64,000 bases of DNA from Capsicum annuum (taxonomy: Eukaryota; Streptophyta; Magnoliopsida; Solanales; Solanaceae), in NCBI RefSeq assembly GCF_002878395.1, contig NC_061121.1:49909019-49973018 (forward strand), written 5' to 3'. The notes under the pieces were generated by a model, which did not search any database, was not told where the DNA came from, and was given only the letters and a program-made list of their open reading frames with translations. Both the position numbers and the translations under genes were made by a program. Every line of letters begins with the position of its first letter. Position 1 is the stretch's first letter. Shown in pieces: positions 11,361-21,299 of the stretch.

Positions 11361-12917
11361 TTAAGGGAAGGGTAGTGGTAGACACTTCTTCACTGGTTCA
11401 GCAACTTTTTGCTTTAAGTACTCAGACTTTCTTGAATTTTCAGCAACTCTGTCATTTACCTGTTGGGTTACCACATCGGCATCTACCTCCTTAGTTGCCT
11501 TTGGAGGTTCTTCGTAAAGCTTTTTACCACTCCTCAAGGTGATTGCCATGATTTGTTTTGGATTTTTTATATCAGCAAGCAGACCACCTTCTGGATGGGT
11601 ATTTAACGTTTGTTGTATCTACCCAACCTATAACTCTAAATTTCTCTGAACCATTTTTTGATTCTGTAATTTCGTTAAGATTTGTTTCAATATTTCTTTC
11701 GTGTTTCTCGTAGACTAATTCGATTGGGCCTGTGGCTGTGGGGCATTCCATGACTGATTAGGTGGCTGAGTTCGCTACTTCATGTTGTAGGCATTACCAT
11801 AACTCAGCCTTTGAGCATTACCTACATACATCATAGATTCCGAATTTGAAGCACACATGGTCGTTGCATGACCACTATTTTTGCATATCTCACACCAACC
11901 TGCAGCTTGTTGGATGGCATTGACTGTGGCTGCAGGTTGTGTTTCTCTCAACTTCATGCGGCTGAATGTTGTGTTGATTAAATTCTACAATGCAGAAACC
12001 TGAGCTGATAGGGTTGTGAATTGGTCCACCTCCAACATTCTCGCAATTCTTTTCGTGGCACTTCTAGAATCTGAATGCCACCCTGGATTTCCTTGTGCTA
12101 TGTGGTTCAGCAATGTGTACAACTCATCATAAGTTAGCTTCAATGTTTGACCACCTGCGGCTGAATCTAGCAAAATCTTTGTATTATGATTGAGAGATTC
12201 TACAAAAGTATGAGCAAGTACCTCATTCTACTGTTGGTGGTGTGGACAATCTTGAAGAAGAACCTTGAAGCGTTCCCAAGCATGATAGAGATTTTCATCA
12301 GGCTTCTGTTTGAAGCTCACTATCTTACTATAAAGTCTCACAGTCTTGCCTGATGGAAAGAATCTGATGAGGAACCTTTTGGATAATTTGTCCCATGTTG
12401 TGATTGAACTGGCCGGCTCTGCATTCAACCAAATTTTAGCTTCCCCAATAAGTGAACAGGGGAAGAGTGTCAGCCTCACCTAATCTGGAGTCACCCCAGT
12501 TGGAGTGAATGTATCTGTAAGCTCAATAAAGGTCTACAAGTGAACTTGTGGATCCTCATGTGAAAGCCCTGCAAACTGTCCACTGCTAATAAGAAATTGC
12601 ACCATATTATATTTTAGCTCGAAATTCCCCCTAGTTGCCGGTCTTTGAATTGGGGAAGTCAAGTTCGTTGGAAGTGGGAATGTCACTTCTCTAACCTTCC
12701 TACAAGCTGCTTGTTGTTCAGCCATAGGAACAATAGTCTCTTGGTCTTCTTGGAATTGAGGAATTCTGGGGAGAAGGATTGTTTCTCTCCTGTGTTGATG
12801 GTAAAGTTGCTCAAGTTCAAAGCTTGGTTCAACCAAGTCGTGATCCCTTGCCAGCTTCCTACTTTGAAAACTTGTTTCCTGCAAAAACAAAACCAAGACC
12901 AAGCGTAAAAACACCAA
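11361..12917 (-). pseudogene. gag: Athila-like gag, one frame with many stops
   Basis: Gag forms the capsid of the virus-like particle. All pieces lie in one minus-strand frame. They read: an N-terminal region with FPLPTNLTSPIQRPATRG; the capsid core at 12479-12228 with LIGEAKIWLNAEPASSITTW and HAWERFKVLLQDCPHH; the region 12173-11985; a CCHC zinc knuckle CEICKNSGHATTMC at 11894-11853 with all four ligands kept; and a C-terminal ITLRSGKKL motif near 11545. No frameshift is needed over about 1.5 kb, but there are around eight or more in-frame stops, mostly TAG at positions where relatives plausibly have Gln. A single stop at 12534-12536 follows HEDPQVHL. Confidence 0.85.
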
Positions 12918-12929
12918 ATAAATCTAAAA

Positions 12930-15611
12930 GTAAAACTAAGTAATATAGAAGCCTTTAAGAAAGCCGAATATCGATCCCACAGAGACTTGATTTGGCAATG
13001 ATTTAATTCTAGTTCACCGTTTAGATTAATTTAGTGCAAAAGTAACCAAAAAGAAAGTTTGTAATCTTTGTAAATAAAAAAATAAAATAAATAATGCAAA
13101 AATTAAATTCTTGAAAAAATCAATGGAAGAAAACCCGGGGTTAAAGCACTACGAACAATCGTACTATGTTATTGAATTTTATCCACTAATTTGCTTATCT
13201 TGGTTGTTGATTAGTAGGGTTAATTGCATAATCATGGTTTCCCAAACTATAATATTTTACCTAATTTGAACATTACAACTATATAGTTGAGCGGAAATGT
13301 AATAATCTAATTAAGTGAATTAAAGTTATCATCCTACATATGAATCAAGTAAGGCATATAAGCACATTCCTGTCATAGACGCTAAGTTTAATTCTTTATT
13401 TTATAAAAGAATAAAAATTCAACCTTTGTTTATTCTCATGTTCTATCTCCCTATTCCCTCTTCTGAAATTAAAAGGTCGACAATATATGTATTTTATGGG
13501 TGATCAATGCATAAAATAATTAAAACAAAAATAAACAAACAACCAAATATGATAAGCAAAATTAACGAATTTAATCTAAAATAATAGTAATCATGTTCTT
13601 GGCTTTAACCTCGGAAAAAAGGTTTTTAGCCATTAATATTCATAATCAGAATCCAAATAATTGAATACATGATATGAAAAATTAAACACTAAAAATAAAA
13701 TTAAAACCTAATAAACCTTATAGCCGCCTCCGTCTTTTTTCTCCAAACAGTGTCCAAGCGTTCCATCTCCCACTGTAGCGTGTCAGGTTTGTATATATAT
13801 ATCCAATATTGTCAATTGTTGTCCATCTGTATATAATATATAATATACTCAAATTATTTTTGGGATTCAAGGCTGGCACGTGCATAAAGAGGCCCACCAG
13901 TCGCCTCTTGAATTACGTGCAATTTGAATTGAATTAGGACAATATCAACTAGGAGTCCGCGCTTTTTGATTTTACTGTTTTTGAACCATTGGAGCGACGC
14001 GTCGCTGAACGCGTTGGAACATGATGAGATACGTTGACTTCGCGTCGTCTCACTGGAATTTGCGTTCAAAAATTTGGTTAAGTATGGAATGTTCTATCCT
14101 TTGTCCATGCCTTTTGTAGTGTATTTTCAACGAATTTTTGACCTTTTTATCATTAATATATCACCGTATTTAGTTCACCAAGCCTCCTACAATATCACAC
14201 ACCACATATTAAAGATCAAAACAACACAATATTCTCAACAACAAATCAAAACAAGAGTTAGGATAAGGCAAATTCGCAATGATCTTCCACTCATTATTCC
14301 GACTTTTGACTTAGTCAAATTAAATTTTTCACATTACAAACAAGTTATTCCACTCATAATTACACCATTAAAATATTTGGAACAAATTAAACACATAAGA
14401 ATCCACCGAGACCAACTAGACACACACCTAGTTACATGTCCTCATGCAACAAACACACAACAAAACACAACATGATAGTTAACCAAGAGAAACTTAAGGC
14501 ACCTACTATAGTCAACTCAATTTCAGCTCAAAAACAACACCCCTTCCTGTTTTAAAGTTTTCAAAACCAATTATGTGGATCTATGTGGCACAATAATGTG
14601 ATACAAAGGAATTAATATATGGCATTACATTAGCAACAAACAATAAAGATAATATACAGGTGATACTACCCAAACAAATAAGGAGCTAGCAACACAACCC
14701 ATGTACCCTAATATCAAGAAGTCCCACTCTTAAAGTAAAATTATGCATATCAATGCAGGGATGATAATGAGACTCTCATACTAAAAAAGAAGTTCCAATC
14801 AATGTGCATAGAATAAATAGGCATGTCCTTATTTTATTTACCTTAGTTTTTTGGATAGTCAGACTAAGATCACTACAGGACTTTATTTGACTTGTCACTT
14901 AGGCTTGGCGGCTAGTATGGTACATTTGGAAATTAGTGAATAACCCTCCTTGACACTACAATTACATTTGGGGTCCACTTTTTAACTACTTTTTTTATTT
15001 TATTTCTTCCTTATTTCTTTCGTTTTTTGGTTTATTGCTTATTTAAGTTAGGTACGGTTTATTTTATTCTTTTCTTTTTCTTTTTTTTTCAAATTTTTTA
15101 CCATACTCAATCCTACTTTCTTTTCTCTTGTTCAAACCCTTCTTCATACCTAATTATGAACTATACAAACTTATGATAGCCATCCTCAACTTTGGCAATT
15201 TTCCTGAGTTGAGGTGCACAATCCATGGAGGGACCAGGACCAAAGCAGGTTCATTATAATTAAACTGGGAAGGAGAAATGATAAAGCAAGAAAATCGGTC
15301 TATATAGTCTTAAAACAGGAATCAAGGGATACTTATTCACATTTGGATGTTCATTAAGGTTAAGAGTGGACTAGATCAAGAACGGGCTAGGAAACTCAAG
15401 CTAGTAAAACTAGTTTTCCGGGTTGAACTCTAAATTACTCAATTAAATGCAAACTTGTTTGAAAAATACTTTAGACATTGTAATCATATACTTGGACACT
15501 TAAATGCTTATTTATATCAATATGAACACGTTAAGCATACAAATTTTTCTCAAAAAAAGGCAAAATAAGCTAGAATAATGATACCGAAGTGTATAAAATC
15601 ACCTCAGATCA
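12930..15611 (-). repeat. 5' LTR of Athila-like element, longer copy
   Basis: Matches 7160-8828 in two blocks (12940-14430 and 15395-15611) separated by a block with no counterpart in the other LTR. The minus-strand LTR begins TGATCTGAGG at 15611. Its expected 3' terminus (about 50 bases ending GCTGTCA in the other LTR) and a primer-binding site cannot be seen: gag-proximal sequence abuts the LTR near 12930, so a small deletion is likely. Confidence 0.75.
14431..15394. other. ~960-base block present in only one LTR
   Basis: In the shorter LTR, ACACACACCTAG is followed at once by CTCAAGCTAGTAAAACTAG; here the two halves are about 960 bases apart. The block has no ORF and no clear terminal repeats. 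A short CTAG-type microhomology is present near both joints. It is either an insertion here or a deletion in the other copy. Confidence 0.6.
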
Positions 15612-15688
15612 CGTATCCATGAGTCGTATTGGGTTCGGAGAATGGATTTCCAGGAAATTTTCTAAGGGTCAAAACCTAGGATGTTTTA
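15612..15688 (-). repeat. 5' end of the split solo LTR
   Basis: On the minus strand this begins TAAAACATCCTAGGTTTTG and continues GACCCTTAGAAA, matching the start of the 3' LTR at 28975 (TGAAACACCCTGAGTTTTGA, then CCCTTAGAAA). The first dinucleotide TG has become TA. CTAAA (plus TTTAG, 15689-15693) precedes it. Confidence 0.8.
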
Positions 15689-15920
15689 TTTAGCTAGCCT
15701 CTCATATCTCCAAACTGGAGCATCTGTGTCCCTCCTCATCACATGTCTGAACCATCGCAACCTCACCTACCGCATCTTGTCCACTACCAAAGTCACTCCC
15801 ACCTTCTCCTAAATAATCTCATTTCTAACCCTATCACTCTTGATAAGTCCACACATCCATTGCAATATCCTTATCTCTGTTACCTTCAACTTTTGAAAAA
15901 CATAATTAATTTTTGTCCAT
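15689..15920 (-). mobile_element. RTE-type LINE, upstream part of the ORF
   Basis: Minus-strand reading gives EKVGVTLVVDKMR, then VRLRWFRHVMRRDTDAPVWR and YERLAK, the region just before the C-terminus in plant RTE LINEs, with two stops. Joining across the solo LTR at the CTAAA duplication keeps the frame into the EGFRQGRGRPKK stretch at 4905, so both pieces are one LINE. The 5' end is truncated near 15910-15922, as is common for LINEs. Confidence 0.8.
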
Positions 15921-15929
15921 AGTTGAAGG

Positions 15930-16984
15930 ACTCTGATTCATAAATTGAAATATACAACCAGTACACCAGACACTTCCAGAAAAAAACTAAAAGAAAACTA
16001 AATTCTTTCATATTAGCTACCTAGAAGCAGCTAGGAAAAAGATATTCCATACGATATTAGCTTCTACACTCTATTCCCTTACTGGCAAAATATTCTAACA
16101 TCAAAACCTTTTAGTATCAATACCAAACACAATAGTCCAGTATTTATAGTAAATAAACATAGTGAATAAAAAAGAGAAAAAAGTAGAATGATTTTTTTAA
16201 CAAGTAATATTATTAAGGAGCATCCAATCAGGCCAACTGTAAGTTAACAATGAAGTGCATGAACTCATTGTTGTTTTCTAGATAATAATAATCTAAGCTT
16301 AAAAGTGAAACAAGTATTGACCCTATTACTATCATTCTCATTCTAGAATGACTGAGGGCTTAAAAAGAGAGAGAGGCAAAAACATGTATTTAGAGATTGT
16401 TAAAAATTCAAATCACATAAATCCTCTGTCTAACCTGACCCTTTTATCTCAAATAAGGGGGGTAATAAGTATTGACCTAATACCATCACAGGTTCTATGT
16501 TGAGTTAAAGAAAAGAACTAGAGGTTGTTAAAATTGGCCAAATCATTCATAACCTACCCAAAACTTACCAGGTTGGGCATAATTTATTTCACTGATGAGC
16601 TAATTTGACACCAAACATGTTAGAATAATGAAACTTACTGTAAAAGCTATCTGTCTTACTGGAATTCTATCCCGGGGAGAGGACCTGCCTATTCGTTACC
16701 CTACAAAAAGAACTAAAATGTTTTGATCATACTGCAAGTCATAACTACCACGGACAAGAAATTTCATCTCATGAATATAAAGATAATCTTTTTAAATCTA
16801 GTATAATGATACTTCTTAATGTTAATAAGGTGATCCAAAAATAACAAGTTTTATACTCGCTACAAAGGATGAAACTTCAATACCTATATCTCCAGCTTGT
16901 AATTGCATAGATTGCATGGAAGGGGTCACATTCTCGAGAACATGCATCCTCTTGTTGTAATTAGGCCAAAATCTGAAGTGCAAT
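15930..16984. other. non-coding, possibly mudrA intron sequence
   Basis: About 1 kb without a convincing ORF or repeat. It lies between the nested stack and the C-terminal mudrA part, so it is either the rest of an intron or degenerate element sequence. Confidence 0.35.
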
Positions 16985-17905
16985 ACCTATTTTTCGTCCT
17001 TCACATTTTGCATGAGGCACCTCGATGAAAATCTTTGAGTAACTCAGCATTGTGGAGATCATCCTTATCTATTCTACGTTGAGGAAAAGGCTTATTATTT
17101 AAATGAGTTTAGTGATCATTTTGCAGAATTCAAGGATAAATGCCTTGAGGTAGCATATATCCTTGAAAATGTAGTTGGTTTTGAGAAGTTGAGTAGAGCA
17201 CACTTTTTGAGTAATAGGTACGATGTGATAACCATAAACATCGTCGAGTCTCTTAATTCACTGTTGACAGATGAATAGGAGTACCCCGTGTCATACATAT
17301 TCAATTTGATTTCTAAAAAGTTTGGTGAAAAGTTTAGGGAGAGGCATACATATGTCACCAGTTCAAGGAACAAACTTGTCCCTTTTGCGGAAAAGATCTT
17401 AAGGGATAATAAGAGTGTGAGCGACTCCTTGTATGTGACTAATATGAACAGAGATCTTGACTAATTCACCGTGTTCGATAGTGATGTTACTTCTAAGGTA
17501 ATATTTTAGAGAAGACGTGTTCTTGTAGTTAATATGACTTGGTGAAACTGTCATGCGAACATGAGATGGTTGTTTCGCAATCAAAGTATGGCGATGGAGA
17601 AGGTTATGATAATTCCATCCATGAGTACTCTACGTTAATTTATAAAATTAAAACGTAACTCCTTTCATTCTCTTAATTTATTAAAATTATCCCTCTAGAG
17701 TCCGAATTGATTATGCCACAGGAATTGAAAGACAAGAAGATTTTTCCACTCGCCTATGATCCCGTACTCGAAAGGAAGAGAGTCGAGTGTGTTAAGGGCG
17801 TCGGTGAAACTTCCAGGTCCAAAATATGAAATAAGTGTTCAGTGTGAAAGAGACCCTGGCATAAGAGAACCACATGTAGCATGGCTATCAATTGTTAGAT
17901 AGGCT
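16985..17905 (+). pseudogene. mudrA-like: MULE transposase (mudrA-like), C-terminal part, broken
   Basis: Continues the 3175-4397 transposase. It opens with FCMRHLDENL and CGDHPYLFYVEEKAY, then NEFSDHFAEFKDKCLEVAY, LSRAHFLSNRYDV, NIVESLNSLL and KFGEKFRERHTYV, typical of MURA C-terminal to the second Asp. A degraded SWIM-type zinc finger follows (YDLVKLSCEHEM near 17535-17570, preceding cysteines altered). Near 17836-17877 lies a CCHC knuckle reading C-S-V-stop-K-R-P-W-H-K-R-T-T-C, in which the second Cys codon is TGA. Several other stops and frame changes occur. The break between the halves falls where NHAYY is expected to be followed by VCMRHL, about 12.6 kb away because of the nested insertions. 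Confidence 0.8.
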
Positions 17906-18899
17906 TGTCTCTTCTTTTGTAATTCACACTACTATTTTTAGGGATCCCCGTATTTCTGTCAAATTTAATGTTATGTTGTAATCGACTCTATGCATTATCT
18001 ATGATAGACCATACTAATCTATCATATATCTTTCACACGATCCATTGAAGAATTGTTAAAATCTATAATTGTTCATCAAACATATTATATCAATCTTTTT
18101 ACCATCCTATCACTTCAATCACTGCATTTAACCTCTATTTGATGGTTTCAATTGATTAAAAGTTGCACTACATCTCTATTCACATAAAAAAAAATAGTTG
18201 GTATACAAAATTCAAACGCCTTCTATTCCTACACACGGCGACTTCTCATTGGTTGAGAATTTAAAACACCTTTTTCTATGGGTCTATTTACAGAGTGATA
18301 TTTTCTATATGGCAAGTCATTCTACCTATACTACTCAGTGCAATAATTTTTTCATCTTCAAACAAGAGTCATGCCTCCAAGAAGAATCCCAATTCAACAA
18401 ATCAGTAGAACGAGTACTCATCGCTACTACGACATTCTTCTCTTCCGTAATGACCTCAATCGCCTTTTCTCGGGATGGGTCAAGACAATATTTATTTTGA
18501 CGTAAAGTCATATCGCTCATTTTGTATGGGAAATTTTGAAGAGGCTCGATCTGAAGGTCAGCAACTACATTCCCTTCCCCCTGACACACACAACATCACC
18601 CTAATTTAGTAGTTATTTTTTGTTTATTACATAAGAAGATTTCTTGGTTAGGATTTTTGTTAGAAGAAAACTTCTTTATCTTGCCCTTTTTGCTGGTTTT
18701 GATATTGGTAAAATGTAGGTATTTGCAATGAAAAATATTAATATAATGATTGCAGTTTGATAATTATCTTTGTCCTTTTTTATGATTTTTGTTTCTATGT
18801 TGGTAAGCGTCTTCTTTATGATTGTTATCTTTTGCACTGCTAACTTTTTAAATTCATATTGCTCAATCAATGAATATAACAGTGGACACGCTTGATAAA
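17906..18899. other. unassigned spacer
   Basis: Contains two overlapping ORFs of 84-100 codons on opposite strands (18198-18500 plus, 18335-18589 minus) without recognisable domains. If the block is a single MULE, this lies between its two convergent genes. I see no terminal repeats. Confidence 0.3.
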
Positions 18900-20590
18900 A
18901 TATACGAAGAGTTAACTGTTTAATAATACACGTAGATCACACATATAGTCTATTGTAGACATAGCTTCCGGTCTATGCATGACCGAATATTTTTCAAAGG
19001 AATGTCATCTATCTTGGCCTATATCAATCCTCGACAATACATATAGGTTTATCGTAGACCCTTTGAATCAATGGACCCTCAGTAGCATGTAGTTTAGAAA
19101 AAATAATTAAATAAAAAAACTAAATTATGGAAATTGACACAGGAAGAGTTTAAACAAGTCATGTTATCTCATAAATTATGATCGAAGGGACATGTGGATG
19201 GGTAGTGGTTGAATAAACAACATTCTCAAAATATACTTGTGCTTTGAGGGTCCATTGATTCATCTGATCTACGGTAGACTTATATGGATGGTCGAGTATT
19301 TACACTTGGCAAGATTGATGGTTGACCCCATAGTTTTATCAACATGGTTGTAGACCCTCACTAACATCTTGATTAAAAAGAGAATAACTAAATTAAAAAA
19401 TTATATTGTGAAATTTTACACATATGAATGAGTTTAAACAAGTCATATGATCATGTAATAGTCCACATAAATTAGGGGTGGTGATCAAAGGGGTATATGA
19501 ATGTAGTGGTTGAACAAACAACATTTTCTTAGTAATGTTTCTAAAAGCACAAGTATGTTTAAGGATGTTGTTTGTTCAATCACCGTTGATTCACATACCC
19601 CTTTGATCACCACCCCCAATTTATGTGGACTATTATACGATAATGTGACATATTTAAACACCTTCCTATGTATAAATTCTCACATTTTAGGTTTTTATAT
19701 TTAATTAACTTCTTTTAAACAACGTGCTAGTGAGGGTCTACAACCATTTAGATAGACCTAGGGGGGCTACCATTGATCATAGCAATTTTCCATACTCAAC
19801 TAATCATATAAGTCTACCATAGATTAGATGAATCAATGGACCCTCACTAGCTTCTTGTTTAAAACGAAATAATTAAATAAAAAATTAAATTATGAGAATT
19901 TATACATGTGGAGAAATTTAAACAAGTCACATGATCGTGTAAGAGTCCACATAAATTGGGTGGTGGTGATCAAAGGGGTATATGAACGGAAAGTTGTTGA
20001 ACAAATAACATCCTCAAAACATATTTGTGCTTTGACAAACATTACTCTGAGGATGTTGTTTGTTTAACCACTACATTCACATTCCCCTTCGATCACCACG
20101 CCAATTTATGTGGACTATTACATGATCATATGACTTGTTTAAACTCCTTCATATGTGTAAAATTTCACAATTTAATCTTTTTATTTAATTATTGTCTTTT
20201 AAATAAAAAGCTAGTGAGGGTCTACAACCATGTAGATAGAACTATGGGGTCAACTATCGATCTTGTCAAATGTCAATAATCCACTATCCATATAGGTATA
20301 CTGTAGACAGGATGAATCAATGAACCCTCAAAGCACAAGTATGTTCTTAGAATGTTGTGTGTTCAACCACTATCCACCCACATACCACTTTGATTTCCAC
20401 CTCTAAATTGTGATCACATAACTTATTTAAACTCCTCCATGTGTGTCAATTCTCAGAATTTAATTTTTTTTATTTAATTGTATTCTTTTAAACTATATGC
20501 TACTAATGGTTCATTGATTCATCTGATCTATGGGCAACCTATATATATGGTGGAGTATTAACAGAGGTCAAAATTGATGACAGTCTATTA
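18900..20590. repeat. array of head-to-head and tandem repeat units
   Basis: A unit of about 240-300 bases recurs in alternating orientation. Forward landmarks are AATTTATGTGGACTATTA (19617 and 20102), GGATGTTGTTTGTT (19563 and 20050) and GCTAGTGAGGGTCTACAACC (about 19726 and 20210). Reverse copies include GTCCACATAAATTGGG-type strings near 19460 and 19948 and GTAGACCCTCACTA near 19350. Short hairpin-forming blocks such as GGTCCATTGATTCATC recur at the unit borders. No coding potential; the pattern suggests foldback elements or a palindromic satellite-like array. Confidence 0.65.
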
Positions 20591-20742
20591 AATATCTTTA
20601 ATAGTTTAAAATAAAATTATTGTTCCAACGATAACAAACGACTAATTTTGTACTTCTTAAACAATAACATTTCTTTTTACTTCATATATAAAGTCCTCTA
20701 TCTCTTATTAATTCCTCCACTTTATTTTATTTTAAAATTCTA

Positions 20743-21131
20743 TAATGTCCCAAGCATTTCAAACATCTAATTCAAAAATGACTCAAATTTGTTGTTGCAA
20801 AAATGTGACTGTCTTGAGGATGTTACGCATGCACTCAAATCTAGGTCACAAATTTTATAACTATGTAGTTGGAAAAGTGGGTTTTGTATGATTTTTTTTA
20901 AATAAGTAAATCGTTATCTAATTATTAATTTTTTCCTTGGATAATGGTGGATTCTCATATTTTAAATGGCTTAACGAGGTATCAATTCCAAGCAGTCTAT
21001 CAACGTTGAGTTCGAAATCCGACACATTAGATTTTCATGACGTTGCAAAGTTTAATCTGCTACAAAAACTTCGAGAATACAAAGAAAATAGAGATTTTTT
21101 CATGACATTGTTCAAAAAAATCAAAGAGTAG
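20743..21131 (+). pseudogene. GRF-type zinc-finger protein remnant
   Basis: A TATA-like CATATATAAAG lies near 20682, about 60 bases upstream. The reading from the ATG at 20743 gives QICCCKN near 20788, then NLGHKFYNY, a short interval that may be an intron (about 20880-20936), then DNGGFSYFKWLNE and a coiled-coil-prone tail LLQKLREYKENRDFF. The spaced Cys, the K-F-Y-x-Y motif and the G-x-F-x-W-type core are those of GRF zinc fingers, which bind nucleic acid and occur in plant repeat-associated small proteins. The third and fourth zinc ligands are not obvious, and the ORF is short and lacks a clean splice acceptor. Probably a decayed copy. Confidence 0.45.
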
Positions 21132-21219
21132 AGAAATTACATGAAAGTATTTCTATAAGACACCCAAATAGAGAGGGATAAACTACAATAAAAGTTGATT
21201 TTCATCGAAGAAAAGGAGA

Positions 21220-21278
21220 ATGATCTAAAAATGATGTTATGTGGTATGAATGATCTAAAAATGATGTTATGTGGTATA
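21220..21278. repeat. 29-base tandem duplication
   Basis: GAATGATCTAAAAATGATG with the following TTATGTGGTAT occurs twice in succession, just downstream of the GRF-like remnant. Confidence 0.8.
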
Positions 21279-21299
21279 ATGCTAGTATTCGTTATTTGA

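Larger units (their letters stand above)
7114..15611 (-). mobile_element. Athila-like Ty3/gypsy retrotransposon, defective
   Basis: Two related LTRs (7114-8828 and 12930-15611) flank an internal domain coding, on the minus strand, for gag with a CCHC knuckle, an LRSGK-motif region and an aspartic protease of Athila type. Reverse transcriptase, RNase H and integrase are absent: the internal region passes from the protease directly into non-coding sequence. The minus-strand LTR starts TGATCT and ends GCTGTCA. It sits in the solo LTR with a near-perfect 5-bp duplication. Without pol it could only move with helper proteins, and gag is itself broken. Confidence 0.85.

Noticed and set aside
14074..14475. 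133-codon plus ORF in the Athila-like LTR
   Set aside because: Opposite strand to the element and crosses the edge of the LTR-specific block; no domain.
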